NCBI RefSeq assembly: GCF_003177035.1
Contig: NZ_CP029488.1
Coordinates: 3,602,501 to 3,666,500, forward strand
Source of the DNA: Salinisphaera sp. LB1
GTDB taxonomy: Bacteria; Pseudomonadota; Gammaproteobacteria; Nevskiales; Salinisphaeraceae
Length of the DNA stretch: 64,000 nt
Direction: 5' to 3'
Part shown: one piece after another, positions 17,571-27,905 of the stretch
Layout of the letters: every line of letters begins with the position of its first letter
Position numbering within the stretch: the first letter of the stretch is position 1
Position numbers and translations under genes: made by a program
The notes under the pieces: generated by a model
What the model saw: the letters and a program-made list of their open reading frames with translations, nothing else
Database searches by the model: none
Told to the model about the DNA's origin: nothing

Positions 17571-17668
17571 GTAGGTCGGATTAGGTGCTTGCACCGTAAT
17601 CCGACAGCCGGGCCCCGGCATCCGCCGATTGAGCGTCGGATTACGCGCTGCGCGCTAATCCGACCTAC
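17571..17668. repeat. palindromic intergenic repeat, 'cttgcacc' variant, copy 2
   Basis: Same layout as the copy at 17124, with only a few differences; the closing arm is complete here (TAATCCGACCTAC). It lies about 270 bp beyond the serS stop. Confidence 0.85.
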
Positions 17669-17941
17669 GGCTGCTCGCCACAGCTTCCGACACCTTGATC
17701 GAGATCACGGATTCAGGCGCTTCGTCCAGCGGTTGCGCAGATTGACGGAAACACGTCCCCTGGGTGGACGACGAAACGACAGGCGCCTGCACCCCGCATG
17801 CATCAGGCCGTCTGTTCGCATCGACCCATCGACCGCGGGACAGCGACGCACCGGAGCAAACCGCCCGACGTCGAACCAACTCCGGGTCCTTGTCTTAAAT
17901 CTGCGTCATCTGCGCAATCTGTGGATGTGCTTACCAGAACC

Positions 17942-19240
17942 TTACGTTCTCGCGCGACCCGGCGCCGCCGGCTCGATGACGTCGATCCCGCCCATGTAGG
18001 GCCGTAGCGCGGCGGGAATGCCAACGCTGCCGTCCGCGCGCTGGTGGTTTTCCAGCACCGCGACCAGCGCGCGGCCGGCGGCCACGCCCGAACCGTTGAG
18101 GGTATGCAGCAGCCGCGGTTTGCCGGTGTCCGGGTCGCGGTAGCGCGCGCCCATGCGCCGCGCCTGAAAATCCCGCGTATTACTGATAGACGAGATCTCG
18201 CGATAGGTCTGCTGGCTGGGCAGCCACACTTCCAGATCGAAGGTGCGCGCGGCCGAGAAGCCGATATCGCCGCCGCACAGATCGACCACACGATAGGCCA
18301 GCTCCAGGTCCTGCAGCACGCTCTCGGCGCTGGCGAGCATGGCCTGGTGGCAGGCATCCGAATCGTCCGGATGGGCGATATTGACCAGTTCGACCTTCTC
18401 GAACTGATGCTGGCGAATCATGCCGCGCACATCGCGCCCGGCCGAGCCGGCCTCGGCGCGGAAACACGGCGTGTGCGCCACGAAGCGCAGCGGCAGTTGC
18501 TCCGGCTCCAGGATTTCGTCCGCCACCATGTTGGACACCGGCACTTCGGCGGTGGGAATGAGGTAGTAGTCGTCCGGCTCGGCCAGACGGAACAGATCGT
18601 CGCCGAACTTGGGCAGCTGACCGGTGCCGTAAAGCGACTTCGAATTCACGATATAGGGCACGTTGACTTCGGTGTAGCCGGTGCCGATATGCTTGTCGAG
18701 CATGAAGGCGATCAACGCCCGGTGCAGCCGTGCAATGCCGCCGCGCAGCACGGTAAAGCGCGCGCCGGTAATCTTTGCGGCCGTCGCGGCGTCCAGTCCG
18801 TCCAGGCCCTCGCCGATCGCCACATGATCGGCCACCTCAAAGGTGAAATCCGGCGGTTCGCCCCAATGACGGATGACCGCATTGTCGGCTTCATCCGCGC
18901 CATCCGGCATGGCGGCATCCGGCAGATTGGGCAGACCGGCCTGGATATCGGCAAGCTGCCCGGCCACGGTTTCCAGTTCGGCCTTGGCCCGGTCGAGCTC
19001 GGCGCCGAGCCCGGCCACGGCCTCCTTGAGCGGCTCGATGTCCTCGCCCGCCGCCTTGGCCTTGCCGATCGCCTTGGAGCGCTGATTGCGCTCGGCCTGC
19101 AGTGATTCGGCCCGCGTCTGCAGCGCCTTGCGTTTTTCTTCCAGCGCGCCGTAACCGGCCGCATCGAATTCGAAGCCGCGGCGGGCGAGCGCCGTGGCCA
19201 CGCTTTGCGGGTCATTGCGCAGCAGTCGGGGGTCGAGCAT
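17942..19240 (-). CDS. serS: seryl-tRNA synthetase
   Basis: A 432-residue class II synthetase of normal length. The N-terminal arm (residues 25-110) is the long coiled coil rich in Lys, Glu and Ala that holds the tRNA extra arm. The catalytic domain follows with [49 protein letters not shown] (class II motif 2) and [18 protein letters not shown] (motif 3). It charges tRNA-Ser and tRNA-Sec. The ATG at 19240 gives [11 protein letters not shown], the standard N-terminus; an open extension upstream to 19426 is not family-like. Confidence 0.97.
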   Translation of the reverse strand: MLDPRLLRNDPQSVATALARRGFEFDAAGYGALEEKRKALQTRAESLQAERNQRSKAIGKAKAAGEDIEPLKEAVAGLGAELDRAKAELETVAGQLADIQAGLPNLPDAAMPDGADEADNAVIRHWGEPPDFTFEVADHVAIGEGLDGLDAATAAKITGARFTVLRGGIARLHRALIAFMLDKHIGTGYTEVNVPYIVNSKSLYGTGQLPKFGDDLFRLAEPDDYYLIPTAEVPVSNMVADEILEPEQLPLRFVAHTPCFRAEAGSAGRDVRGMIRQHQFEKVELVNIAHPDDSDACHQAMLASAESVLQDLELAYRVVDLCGGDIGFSAARTFDLEVWLPSQQTYREISSISNTRDFQARRMGARYRDPDTGKPRLLHTLNGSGVAAGRALVAVLENHQRADGSVGIPAALRPYMGGIDVIEPAAPGRART

Positions 19241-19497
19241 CGCGAGATCAGGGTTAGAATGGCCGCGCGCATTATAGAGCCTGTTGCGGTTTCGTGCGGC
19301 ACCGCGCCATCGGCCCGCAGCCGCCGCGCGCCGTTGGCAATGCCGTGGCGCCGTGCTACACAAACGATCGACGCGACGGCCGCCTGCTGCTGCTCGCAGA
19401 TCACGGCGGACAGCAACAGGCCGCAAAACGGCACCGGCGCGGCCGGGCGCCGCGGGCCCAATCAGACACTGGCAGTGGGACTGCCCGGGAGCGATGC

Positions 19498-22400
19498 ATC
19501 ATCAGTGCCTGGATACTCATTACAATATCGCTGATCTACATCGGCGTACTGTTCTATATCGCCTATGCCGGCGACCGTCGTGGCCGGATGATGCGCCGGC
19601 CCGGGCCGCGCCCGGTGGTTTATGCCCTGTCGCTGGCCGTGTTCTGCACATCGTGGGCGTTCTATGGCAGCGTCGGCAGCGCGGCCAGCGATGGCTGGAG
19701 CTACCTGCCGGTCTATCTCGGCCCGATGATCGCGTTGCTGATCCTGGCGCCGGTGCTGCGCAAGATGCTGTTGATCGCCAAGCAGCAGAACACGACCTCC
19801 ATCGCCGACTTCATCGCCGCCCGCTACGGCAAGTCGCAGGGGCTGGCCGCGCTGGTCTCGGGCATCGCCCTGCTGGTGGTGCTGCCGTACATCGCGCTGC
19901 AGCTCGACGCGCTGACCACCTCGTTCAACATCATCGTGCACGGCGCCTACAGCCGCCCGCAAACCGAAGTCACGCTGGCCGGCTGGACCGACACCGGCCT
20001 GCTCGTGGCCATCGCCATGGCGGTGTTCTCGATCGCCTTCGGCACCCGCCACGTCAATCCGCGCGAATCGCACCAGGGCATCATCCGCGCGATCGCATTC
20101 GAATCGATCGTCAAGCTGGGCGCTTTTCTCATCGTCGGCGCGGTCGTCACCTTCGGCATGTTCGGCGGTGTGCACGAGCTGTTCGCCCAGGCGAAAAACG
20201 TCCCCGCGTTCCGTGACCTGTTCAATCAACCCCTGATCACGCCGCGTTTCATCACGATCTTGATTCTGTCCACGTCGGCCACGCTATGTCTGCCCCGCCA
20301 GTTCCATGTCGGCGTGGTCGAGAACACCGAAACACGGGACCTGAATACCGCGCGCTGGTTGTTCCCGCTGTATCTGTTTCTCATGTCGCTGTTCGTGTTA
20401 CCGCTGGCCGCCGCGGGGCTGACGGTGTTCGGGGCCAACACGGTCGACCCGGACCGTTTCGTGATTGCCTTGCCGATGCATGCGGACATGCCCTGGCTGA
20501 CACTGGTGGCCTACGTCGGCGGCGTATCGGCGGCGACGAGCATGGTGATCATGGCGACCGTCACCCTCGCCACCATGATCTGCAACGAGATCGTGGTGCC
20601 GATCGCGCTGCGACTGCCGGGCGCGCAATTCGGACACCGCCAGGATCTGTCACGCGCGCTGCTCAACACCCGGCGGATTCTGATCGTCGTCATTCTGATC
20701 CTGGCCTGGGCGTTCTATCGCATGTTCGCCACCAGCCAGACGCTGGCCGGGATCGGTCTGCTGTCGCTGTCGGGCGTGGTGATGTTCGTACCGCCCATGA
20801 TCGGCGGCATATTCATACGCCGTATCACCCGCCGCGGCGCGATCAGCGGTCTGCTGGCCGGCCTGCTGATCTGGCTGTATACGCTGGTGGTGCCGATCAT
20901 GGTCACCCAGGGCTGGCTACCCGGGGGCTGGATGGCGGCCGGACCGTTCGATATCGGCTGGCTGGCACCGCAGGCGCTATTCGGCACGCACTTCGGCGAC
21001 ACGCTCACCCACGGCGTGTTCTGGACGCTGGCGGGCGAGATCGCGGTCATGGCGTCGGTGTCGCTGAACACATCGATCACGCTGATCGAACGCGCCCAGG
21101 CCGTGGCCTTCGTGGATCTCGGCATGCGGCGCCAGCCGCGCAGCACCACCGACGTACGCCCGCCCGCGATCCGGGTCGGTGAACTGGAGGTCCTGCTGCA
21201 GCGCTTTCTCGGCCCGCAGGCCGCGCGCGCCGCCCTCCACGAGTACTCCGGCCATCACGATCGCCAGCTGCTGTCCAACCAGATCGTGGACGCATCGCTG
21301 CTGCAGTTCGCCGAACAGCGTCTGGCCGGCGTGGTCGGCAGCGCCTCGGCCCGTCTCATGCTGGCCTCGGGGCTGCGCCAGCGCGATCTGGCCCTGGAAG
21401 ACATGGTCCGCCTGCTCGATCGCACCGCGGACGCCGTGCAGTTCAATCGCAACGTGCTCCAGGCCGCACTCGAGAATATCGACCAGGGCATCTCCGTGGT
21501 GGATCAGGACCTGCGGCTCGTCGCCTGGAACTCACGCTATCTCGAAGTATTCGAATACCCGCCCGGCATGGTTCGTACCGGGCGCCATATCGCCGATCTG
21601 ATCCGCTTTAACGCCATGCGCGGCGAATGCGGACCGGGCCCGGTCGAGGAACATGTGCGCAAGCGGCTCGAACACCTGCGCGAAGGCAAGCCCCACCGCT
21701 TCGAGCGTCATCGCCGCAACGGCACGGTGCTGCAGATGACGGGCAACCCCATGCCCGGCGGCGGTTTCGTGACCACGTTCAACGACATCACCGAATTCAA
21801 GCGCAACGAAGCCGCGCTGACGCGCATGAACGAAGAGCTCGAGGCGCGCGTGGCCAAGCGTACGGAGGAACTCTCGCGCGCCAACGAAGGCCTGCGCCGG
21901 GAGAACCAGCAGCGCGCCGAAGCCCAGCGCGCCGCACTCGAGGCCCGGCGCGAAGCCGAACGGGCGAACCTGTCCAAGACCCGCTTCCTGGCCGCGGCCA
22001 GCCACGATTTGCTGCAGCCGCTCAACGCCGCGCGGCTGTTCGCCGCCGGCGCCGAACAGGGCAGCGCCAGCGCCCAGAGCACCGCGCTGCAGCAGATCCA
22101 GATGTCGCTGGAGGCGGCCCAGGCCCTGCTCGAACCGCTGCTGGATATCTCCAAGATCGACGCCGGCGCGTGGGACGTCAAATACCAGGCGTTCCCGCTG
22201 TCGCGCATCCTCGACCCACTCACTCGCGAGTTCGATGTACTGGCCCGCAATGCGGGGCTCGTCCTGCATGCCGTGCCCTCGAACGCCTGGGTCCGGAGCG
22301 ACCCCAACCTGCTGCGCCGGATTCTGCAGAACTTCCTGTCCAATGCGGTGCGCTACACCGAGACCGGCCGCGTGCTGATCGGCGTGCGGCGCCGGGCCGA

Positions 22401-23064
22401 TCACGTGCGTATCGAGGTCTGGGATACCGGCCCCGGCATTAGCGAGGACCAGCTCGAATCCGTTTTCGAGGAATTCCAGCGCGGCACCTCGAGCCATGCC
22501 TCCGGCGAGCGCGGCCTCGGCCTCGGTCTATCCCTGGCCGACCGCATGGCCCGGCTGCTGGGCCACGAGATCAAGGTCAATTCCAAGCCGGGGCACGGCA
22601 CCGTGTTTCGCATTCATATCGAACGCGTGGCGCCGGAAACCCCGGCCGCGGATTCACCGGCAACCGAACCGGTCGCCGCCCAGCCGATCCACCGCGCATT
22701 GTGCGTGGACGACGACAACGCATCGCTGGACGCACTGGTCGGCCTGCTCAAACGCTGGGACATCGATTGCATGACTGCGCCGCCCGAGGACGCCCACGCC
22801 CTTCTCGCCGACGAGCCGTTCGATATCGCGATCTTCGACTACGACCTCGGGGAACACAACGCCAACGGGCTGGAGCTGATCGAATCGCTGGGTCAGCGCT
22901 TCCAGGACACGCGCTTCATCCTGGTCACGGCCAATCGCAGCCAGGACATCATCGCCCGTGCCGAGGCCATGAACATCGGCCTGGTCTACAAACCGATTGG
23001 GCCGGAGAAACTCCGCGAAACCGTGCGCCGACCAGTGCGCGGCGGCGAAATCGAAGCCGTATGA
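19498..23064 (+). CDS. crbS: solute-symporter hybrid sensor kinase, CrbS/MxtR-like
   Basis: About 1188 residues: thirteen-odd helices of a sodium:solute symporter (1-520), a STAC linker (about 560-650), a PAS domain (about 660-770), a coiled coil, HisKA with His836 ([11 protein letters not shown]), an ATPase domain ([24 protein letters not shown]) and a receiver with Asp1114. This is the plan of CrbS (Vibrio) and MxtR (Pseudomonas), which with CrbR/ErdR control acetyl-CoA synthetase and acetate use; a matching regulator gene lies 1 kb on. No ATG, GTG or TTG stands where the family begins. GGGAG precedes ATC-ATC-AGT, so the start is marked at the first ATC; a GTG at 19345 is the alternative. 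Confidence 0.85.
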   Translation: MISAWILITISLIYIGVLFYIAYAGDRRGRMMRRPGPRPVVYALSLAVFCTSWAFYGSVGSAASDGWSYLPVYLGPMIALLILAPVLRKMLLIAKQQNTTSIADFIAARYGKSQGLAALVSGIALLVVLPYIALQLDALTTSFNIIVHGAYSRPQTEVTLAGWTDTGLLVAIAMAVFSIAFGTRHVNPRESHQGIIRAIAFESIVKLGAFLIVGAVVTFGMFGGVHELFAQAKNVPAFRDLFNQPLITPRFITILILSTSATLCLPRQFHVGVVENTETRDLNTARWLFPLYLFLMSLFVLPLAAAGLTVFGANTVDPDRFVIALPMHADMPWLTLVAYVGGVSAATSMVIMATVTLATMICNEIVVPIALRLPGAQFGHRQDLSRALLNTRRILIVVILILAWAFYRMFATSQTLAGIGLLSLSGVVMFVPPMIGGIFIRRITRRGAISGLLAGLLIWLYTLVVPIMVTQGWLPGGWMAAGPFDIGWLAPQALFGTHFGDTLTHGVFWTLAGEIAVMASVSLNTSITLIERAQAVAFVDLGMRRQPRSTTDVRPPAIRVGELEVLLQRFLGPQAARAALHEYSGHHDRQLLSNQIVDASLLQFAEQRLAGVVGSASARLMLASGLRQRDLALEDMVRLLDRTADAVQFNRNVLQAALENIDQGISVVDQDLRLVAWNSRYLEVFEYPPGMVRTGRHIADLIRFNAMRGECGPGPVEEHVRKRLEHLREGKPHRFERHRRNGTVLQMTGNPMPGGGFVTTFNDITEFKRNEAALTRMNEELEARVAKRTEELSRANEGLRRENQQRAEAQRAALEARREAERANLSKTRFLAAASHDLLQPLNAARLFAAGAEQGSASAQSTALQQIQMSLEAAQALLEPLLDISKIDAGAWDVKYQAFPLSRILDPLTREFDVLARNAGLVLHAVPSNAWVRSDPNLLRRILQNFLSNAVRYTETGRVLIGVRRRADHVRIEVWDTGPGISEDQLESVFEEFQRGTSSHASGERGLGLGLSLADRMARLLGHEIKVNSKPGHGTVFRIHIERVAPETPAADSPATEPVAAQPIHRALCVDDDNASLDALVGLLKRWDIDCMTAPPEDAHALLADEPFDIAIFDYDLGEHNANGLELIESLGQRFQDTRFILVTANRSQDIIARAEAMNIGLVYKPIGPEKLRETVRRPVRGGEIEAV

Positions 23065-23110
23065 ACCAATGGGCGGGTGACAGCCCGCGGCGCCCTTTGA
23101 CCGAACCGTT

Positions 23111-24049
23111 GCAGGTCGGATTAGCCGAAGGCGTAATCCGACCAGTTGAGCCGCTCTGCCATAGGCGAGTGAACCAGCCCACCGGGCATGGCCTGTCGGC
23201 TTACGGCCTGCGGCCTAAGCCGACCTACGCGCGTTGATCAAGCTGTTGCAGGTCGGATTAGCCGGAGGCGTAATCCGACAAGCCGGCCGGCCGCTCAGGC
23301 CCGCCGATGGACTGGAATCCACGAGGCATGGCTGTCGGCTTACGGCCTGCGGCCCAAGCCGACCTACGCGCGTTGATCGAGCTGTTGTAGGTGGATTAGC
23401 CAGAGGCGTAATCCGACAAGCGAGCCGCTCTGTCAGGGAAGATGAGCCCGACCCGCGAGGCACGCCCTGTCGGCTTACGGCCTGCGGCCTAAGCCGACCT
23501 ACGCGCGTTGATCGGGCGGTTGTAGGTCGGATTAGCCGGAGGCGTAATCCGACAAGCGGGCCGCTCTGGGATAGGCGATTGAGCCGACCCACGGGGCGCG
23601 GCCTGTCGGCTTACGGCCTGCGGCCTAAGCCGACCTACGCGCGTGGATCGGGCTGTTGTAGGTCGGATTAGCCGAAGGCGTAATCCGACAAGCGGGCCGC
23701 TCTGGTACGGGCGATGGGCCGCCCCAACGGGTACGGCCTGTCGGCTTACGGCCTGCGGCCCAAGCCGACCTACGCGCGTGGATCGGGCTGTTGTAGGTCG
23801 GATTAGCCGAAGGCGTAATCCGACAAGCGAGCCGCTCTGTCAGGGAAGATGAGCCCGACCCGCGAGGCACACCCTGTCGGCTTACGACCTGCGGCCCAAG
23901 CCGACCTACGCGCGTTGATCGGGCGGTTGTAGGTCGGATTAGCCGGAGGCGTAATCCGACACGCGGGGTGCTCTGGTACGGGAGATGGGCCATCCCACCG
24001 GGCGCGCGGCCTGTCGGTTTACGGCCTGCGCAGCAGGCCCGCCGACGAT
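23111..24049. repeat. tandem array 1: seven units of about 136 bp
   Basis: Units begin near 23111, 23248, 23387, 23522, 23658, 23793 and 23929 (spacing 135-139). Each unit has two palindromes: GGTCGGATTAGC...GCGTAATCCGAC with a short AAG/GAG loop, and GTCGGCTTACGGCC...GGCCTAAGCCGACCTAC. Less conserved spacer lies between. The array fills the gap between the 3' ends of the sensor kinase and response regulator genes. The second element of the last unit is degenerate. No coding capacity beyond repeat-driven open frames. Confidence 0.93.
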
Positions 24050-24080
24050 GGGCGCGCGTGATGTGCGGTTTCGTGCCGGC

Positions 24081-24776
24081 TCAGGAGTTCGAGTCGTTCA
24101 ACTCGCGGCGGGCGTAATTGCCCCAGTCGATCTCCAGACTGCGCGCGGCGATCACGGCCTGGGTGCGCGTATGCACTTCCAGCTTGCGCAGTATCGCGGT
24201 GATATGGGCCTTGACCGTAGCCTCGGAAATATCGAGATCGATCGCAATCTGCTTGTTGAGCAGGCCATCGGTGAGCATCATCAGTACCCGCTGTTGCTGC
24301 GGGGTGAGGGTGGCGAGTTTCTCGGTGAAGCTGTCCTTGTCCGGCTCCGCGTTCTCCGCATGCTCGGGAATCCAGCGCTGGCCCGACAGCACCGCCGCAA
24401 TGGCCTCGGCCATGGTCTCGGGCGACGACGATTTCGGGATGAACCCGGCCGCGCCATGTTCGAGCGAGGCCTGAGCAATACTCGCGTCCTCGTGCGCGGA
24501 TACCACGATAACCGGCAGTGACGACGCCACGCTGCGCGCATGCACCAACGCCGAATAGCCGCGCGCGCCCGGCATGTTCAGGTCAAGCAGCAACAAGTCG
24601 GCGTCGCCATGACTATCCGCGAGCAAGGCGGTCAATTCATCGACGCTGCCCACGGTCAATAGTTCAGGCTCCCCCAGCGCCTGGGACACGGCCTGGCTGA
24701 GCGCGGTGCGAAACAGCGGATGGTCGTCGGCAATGATGACCCGATGTGCGCTTCCGGCTTTTGAACTTGTATTCAT
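24081..24776 (-). CDS. crbR: LuxR-type response regulator, CrbR/ErdR-like
   Basis: A 231-residue NarL/LuxR regulator. The receiver has ADDHPLFR (acidic pocket), phosphorylation site Asp65 in LLLLDLNMPG and Lys in FIPKSSSPETM; the C-terminal domain reads LTPQQQRVLMMLTDGLLNKQIA with helix-turn-helix EATVKAHITAILRKLEV. Regulators of this type pair with symporter-type kinases such as CrbS/MxtR and activate acs. It converges on the kinase gene with array 1 between them, so the two are not one operon; pairing is inferred from proximity and family. Confidence 0.85.
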   Translation of the reverse strand: MNTSSKAGSAHRVIIADDHPLFRTALSQAVSQALGEPELLTVGSVDELTALLADSHGDADLLLLDLNMPGARGYSALVHARSVASSLPVIVVSAHEDASIAQASLEHGAAGFIPKSSSPETMAEAIAAVLSGQRWIPEHAENAEPDKDSFTEKLATLTPQQQRVLMMLTDGLLNKQIAIDLDISEATVKAHITAILRKLEVHTRTQAVIAARSLEIDWGNYARRELNDSNS

Positions 24777-25154
24777 ATAGTAGACGGCCTCGGCGTTTTT
24801 CCCCCACCCATCATATACGACCTAGCGATGATAGACCTATTGCTGATAGTGGCAGCCGGCGGATCGTTGCACCGTACAGAGATACGCTGAAGAGTGTTGC
24901 GCCCGACTGCTTGCAAACAGCTTATCTGAATCCCGCCGCTTCGCGAACCGGCGGCGGGGGAAGTCGCGCTGTATGTGCGTTCCGCGCCTCGATCACGCAT
25001 CGACCCATAGTTATTTTCAATCGGTTTCTGCGCTGCATTGCCGCGTTCAATACCCTCCGTCCCGGGGCCTGTTGTCGATTCCGGCGACGCCGCGTTGCGT
25101 CACCAGCCGGATCCCCCTAGCCTTCGTTGTATTGCTCATACCCACAAACTCCAT
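24777..25154. promoter_or_regulatory. divergent spacer, response regulator / HAD dehalogenase
   Basis: A 378-bp spacer separating two divergent genes; it should carry both promoters. It is AT-richer than its surroundings near 24800-24850. A hairpin (CCCGCCG / CGGCGGG) lies around 24932-24958 without a T-run. No coding frame with family features is seen. Confidence 0.45.
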
Positions 25155-25835
25155 ATGCCGACGCGCCATTTGGTATTCGACGTCAACGAAACATTGCTCG
25201 ACCTGTCGACGCTGGACCCGGTATTCGCCGACTTGTTCGGTGACCCGCACAGCCGCAGGGAATGGTTCGCAAGCCTGCTGCATTGGTCCACCGTTACGAC
25301 CCTGACCGGATCGTTTGTCGATTTCACCCGGCTTGCCGGTCATTGCCTGGATCAACTGGCCACCCGGCGCGAGATCGCGCTTGATGCCGGTCAACGCCAG
25401 CGCGTGTTCGACGCCGTCGCCACGCTGGCGCCGCATGATGATGTACGCCCCGCCCTGGCGCGACTGCGCGCGGCCGGCTTCACGCTGACCGCGCTGACCA
25501 ATTCCGCCCAATCGACCGTTGATGCACAATTCGCCAACGCCGGCCTCGATGCGGCATTCGACAACGTGCTTTCCGTGGAGAGCGCCGGCTGTTACAAGCC
25601 GCATCCGGCGGCATACGGCGTCGCTCTGAAGGCCCTGGACGCCACTCCCGAATCCCTGCGCCTGATCGCCTGCCACGATTGGGACGTCACCGGCGCATTA
25701 CGCGCCGGTCTCAAGGCCGCCTTCGTCGCCCGCGGCGACGGCTCGCTCAATGCCGCCGGAGAACGCCCCGACATCGTGGGCCACGGCCTGGCGGACGTCG
25801 CCGAGCGCATCATCGCAGCCGACCAACGCGCGTAG
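25155..25835 (+). CDS. HAD hydrolase, (S)-2-haloacid dehalogenase type II-like
   Basis: A 226-residue HAD enzyme with the haloacid dehalogenase set: nucleophile Asp in FDVNETLLDL, LTNSAQSTV, the lysine in CYKPHPAAYG and the acidic loop CHDWDVTGALRAG. Such enzymes hydrolyse 2-haloalkanoic acids with inversion; true substrate unknown. The ATG at 25155 gives the standard N-terminus. The TAG stop is the TAG inside the first repeat of array 2 (GTAGGTCGG), so the repeat supplies the end of the protein (last residues DQRA). Confidence 0.82.
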   Translation: MPTRHLVFDVNETLLDLSTLDPVFADLFGDPHSRREWFASLLHWSTVTTLTGSFVDFTRLAGHCLDQLATRREIALDAGQRQRVFDAVATLAPHDDVRPALARLRAAGFTLTALTNSAQSTVDAQFANAGLDAAFDNVLSVESAGCYKPHPAAYGVALKALDATPESLRLIACHDWDVTGALRAGLKAAFVARGDGSLNAAGERPDIVGHGLADVAERIIAADQRA

Positions 25836-26355
25836 GTCGGCTTAGGCCGCAGGCCGTAAGCCGACAGGCCATGCCTCGCGGGTCGGGCTCATCTTCCCTG
25901 GCAGAGCAGCCCGCTTGTCGGATTACGCCTTCGGCTAATCCGACCTACAACAGCCCGATCCACGCGCGTAGGTCGGCTTAGGCCGCAGGCCGTAAGCCGA
26001 CAGACCGCGCCTCGCGGGTCGGGCTCATCTTCCCTGGCAGAGCAGCCCGTTTGTCGGATTACGCCTTCGGCTAATCCGACCTACAACAGCCCGATCCACG
26101 CGCGTAGGTCGGCTTAGGCCGCAGGCCGTAAGCCGACAGGCCGCGCCCCGTGGGTCGGCTCAATCGCCTATCCCAGAGCGGCCCGCTTGTCGGATTACGC
26201 GTCCGGCTAATCCACCTACAACAGCCCGATCAACACGCGTAGGTCGGCTTAGGCCGCAGGCCGTAAGCCGACAGGCCATGCCCGGTGGGCCGGTTCAATC
26301 GCCTATTGCAGACCGGCCCGCTTGTCGGATTACGCCTTCGGCTAATCCGACCTAC
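25832..26355. repeat. tandem array 2: four units of about 136 bp, inverted relative to array 1
   Basis: Units begin near 25832, 25968, 26104 and 26239 (spacing 135-136). The sequence is the reverse complement of array 1: GTAGGTCGGCTTAGGCC...GGCCGTAAGCCGAC first, then GTCGGATTACGCC...GGCTAATCCGACCTAC. It fills the convergent gap between the HAD gene and rarA and begins inside the last codons of the HAD gene. Confidence 0.93.
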
Positions 26356-26386
26356 AGCAGCCCGATCGATGCGTACGGGGCCGGGC

Positions 26387-27787
26387 TCAGGCGTCGTTGG
26401 ATGTGCCATCCGCGGCGTCATTTTCGCCGGGATGGCTTCGGGTCTGGCGTGGGTCCTGGCCGGCGTCGAGCTCGCGCAGCCGTCTCAGCTTTTCACCGAT
26501 CTTGATCTCGAGGCCGCGCGGGGCCGGTTCGTAATAGCGCGTGCCGACCAGCGCTTCCGGCAGGTAGGTTTCTCCGGCGGCATACGCCTCGGTCTCGTTA
26601 TGGGCGTAGCGGTAGCCTTCGCTGTAGCCGAGATCCTTCATCAGGCGCGTGGGGGCGTTGCGGATGTGCATCGGCACTTCCAGCGAGCCGCGGTTCTTGG
26701 CATCCGCCCAGGCCGCGTTGAAGGCCATGTACACCGCATTCGACTTGGGCGCACAGGCCATATAGGCCGCCGCCTGCGCAATCGCCAGCTCACCTTCCGG
26801 CGATCCGAGCCGTTCGTAGGTTTCCCAGGCATCGAGGGCGATACGCAGGGCGCGCGGATCGGCGTTGCCGATATCCTCACTGGCCATACGCGTGACGCGC
26901 CGGGCGACATAGCGCGGGTCGGCGCCAGCCTCGAGCATGCGCGACAACCAGTACAGGGCGGCATCGGGGTCGGTGCCGCGCACGCTCTTGTGCAGCGCCG
27001 ACATCTGGTCGTAGAAGTAGTCGCCGCCCTTGTCGAAACGGCGCAGGCCCGCGCTGAGTACTTCTTCCAGCTCGGCCTGGGTCACGACGCGCTCGTCGGT
27101 GCCGGCGGCAATCTCGGCGGCCAGTTCGAGCAGGTTCAGCGCGCGGCGGGCATCGCCGTCGGATCGCGCGGCGAGTTGATCGCGCAGCGCATCATCCATG
27201 GTCACGCCGAGCGCGGCAAGCCCGCGCTCCGAATCGCTCAGCGCTCGGTCGATCAAAAGTCGGATCGAATCGGCATCCAGCGCCCGCAGTACGTAGGTTC
27301 GCGTGCGCGACAGCAGCGCGTTATTGACCTCGAACGAGGGATTTTCCGTGGTGGCGCCGACCAGAACCAGGGTGCCGTCCTCGACGTAGGGCAACAAGCC
27401 ATCCTGTTGCGCCTTGTTGAAGCGATGCACCTCGTCGACGAACAGCAACGTGCCCTCGCCGCTGGTTTGTTGTGCCTTCTGGGCTTCGGCGACGGCGGCC
27501 CGAATGTCCTTGACGCCGGCCATGACGGCCGAAATCTGCACGAAGCGCATGGCCACGCGCGCGGCGAGCAGGCGGGCCAGCGTCGTCTTCCCGGTGCCCG
27601 GCGGGCCCCAGAGGATCATGGAATGGATGCGACCGGCAGCCAGCGCGCGCGTCAGCGGCTTTTCCGGCCCGAGGATATGTGTCTGGCCGACATACTCTTC
27701 GAGCGTCGCCGGGCGCATGCGATCTGCCAGCGGGCGCGCGCTCGGCTCCGCGCCGGTCGCCAAGTCGATTTCCTGTTGTGTTGACAC
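26387..27787 (-). CDS. rarA: replication-associated recombination protein A (AAA+ ATPase)
   Basis: A 466-residue AAA+ protein of the RarA/MgsA/WRNIP1 family: PLADRMRPATLEEYVGQTHIL, Walker A GPPGTGKTTLAR (61-72), Walker B LLFVDEVHRFNKAQQD, sensor 1 VLVGATTENPSFEVN and the C-terminal tetramerisation region (YHNETEAYAAG-like). It acts at stalled replication forks. In Pseudomonas it lies by lolA and serS, as here. The GTG at 27787 gives the usual short N-terminus; no good Shine-Dalgarno supports it and the frame is open to 27880, so the start is uncertain. Confidence 0.93.
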   Translation of the reverse strand: MSTQQEIDLATGAEPSARPLADRMRPATLEEYVGQTHILGPEKPLTRALAAGRIHSMILWGPPGTGKTTLARLLAARVAMRFVQISAVMAGVKDIRAAVAEAQKAQQTSGEGTLLFVDEVHRFNKAQQDGLLPYVEDGTLVLVGATTENPSFEVNNALLSRTRTYVLRALDADSIRLLIDRALSDSERGLAALGVTMDDALRDQLAARSDGDARRALNLLELAAEIAAGTDERVVTQAELEEVLSAGLRRFDKGGDYFYDQMSALHKSVRGTDPDAALYWLSRMLEAGADPRYVARRVTRMASEDIGNADPRALRIALDAWETYERLGSPEGELAIAQAAAYMACAPKSNAVYMAFNAAWADAKNRGSLEVPMHIRNAPTRLMKDLGYSEGYRYAHNETEAYAAGETYLPEALVGTRYYEPAPRGLEIKIGEKLRRLRELDAGQDPRQTRSHPGENDAADGTSNDA

Positions 27788-27905
27788 GAGATATTCTGCG
27801 TTGCGCTGTGAATGCGGGACGCGCGCCGGCCGGGCCGGTCGCGCCGTCGATCGCTGATCGATATCGCGCGAATGTAACACCCGGGCGCACCGGGCGCGCC
27901 CGGAT

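Larger units (their letters stand above)
16925..17941. other. 1-kb convergent spacer made of repeat fragments
   Basis: Between the 3' ends of cysB and serS. No gene with family features is seen. It holds two copies of a palindromic repeat (annotated separately), a direct repeat starting GAATACAGGCAGTTTATCCG (16957-17003 and 17322-17370), and several short pieces related to CTGCGTCATCTGCGGAT near 17090, 17527 and 17900. The open frames here follow the repeat copies. Confidence 0.6.

Noticed and set aside
23188-23993. Several plus- and minus-strand ORFs with repeated LTACGLSRPTRV-type peptides
   Set aside because: They are translations of the tandem repeat units; the peptide period equals the DNA repeat and there is no family similarity or ribosome site.
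25679-25981. 100-aa ORF overlapping the HAD gene end
   Set aside because: Out-of-frame reading through the HAD gene into the repeat array.
23111-26355. Possible CRISPR array
   Set aside because: Units are about 136 bp with two palindromes and spacers that are themselves similar; no 24-47-bp repeat with unique spacers and no cas genes.
26285-27784. 499-aa plus-strand ORF opposite rarA
   Set aside because: Begins in repeat array 2 and runs antisense to rarA; no recognisable motif.
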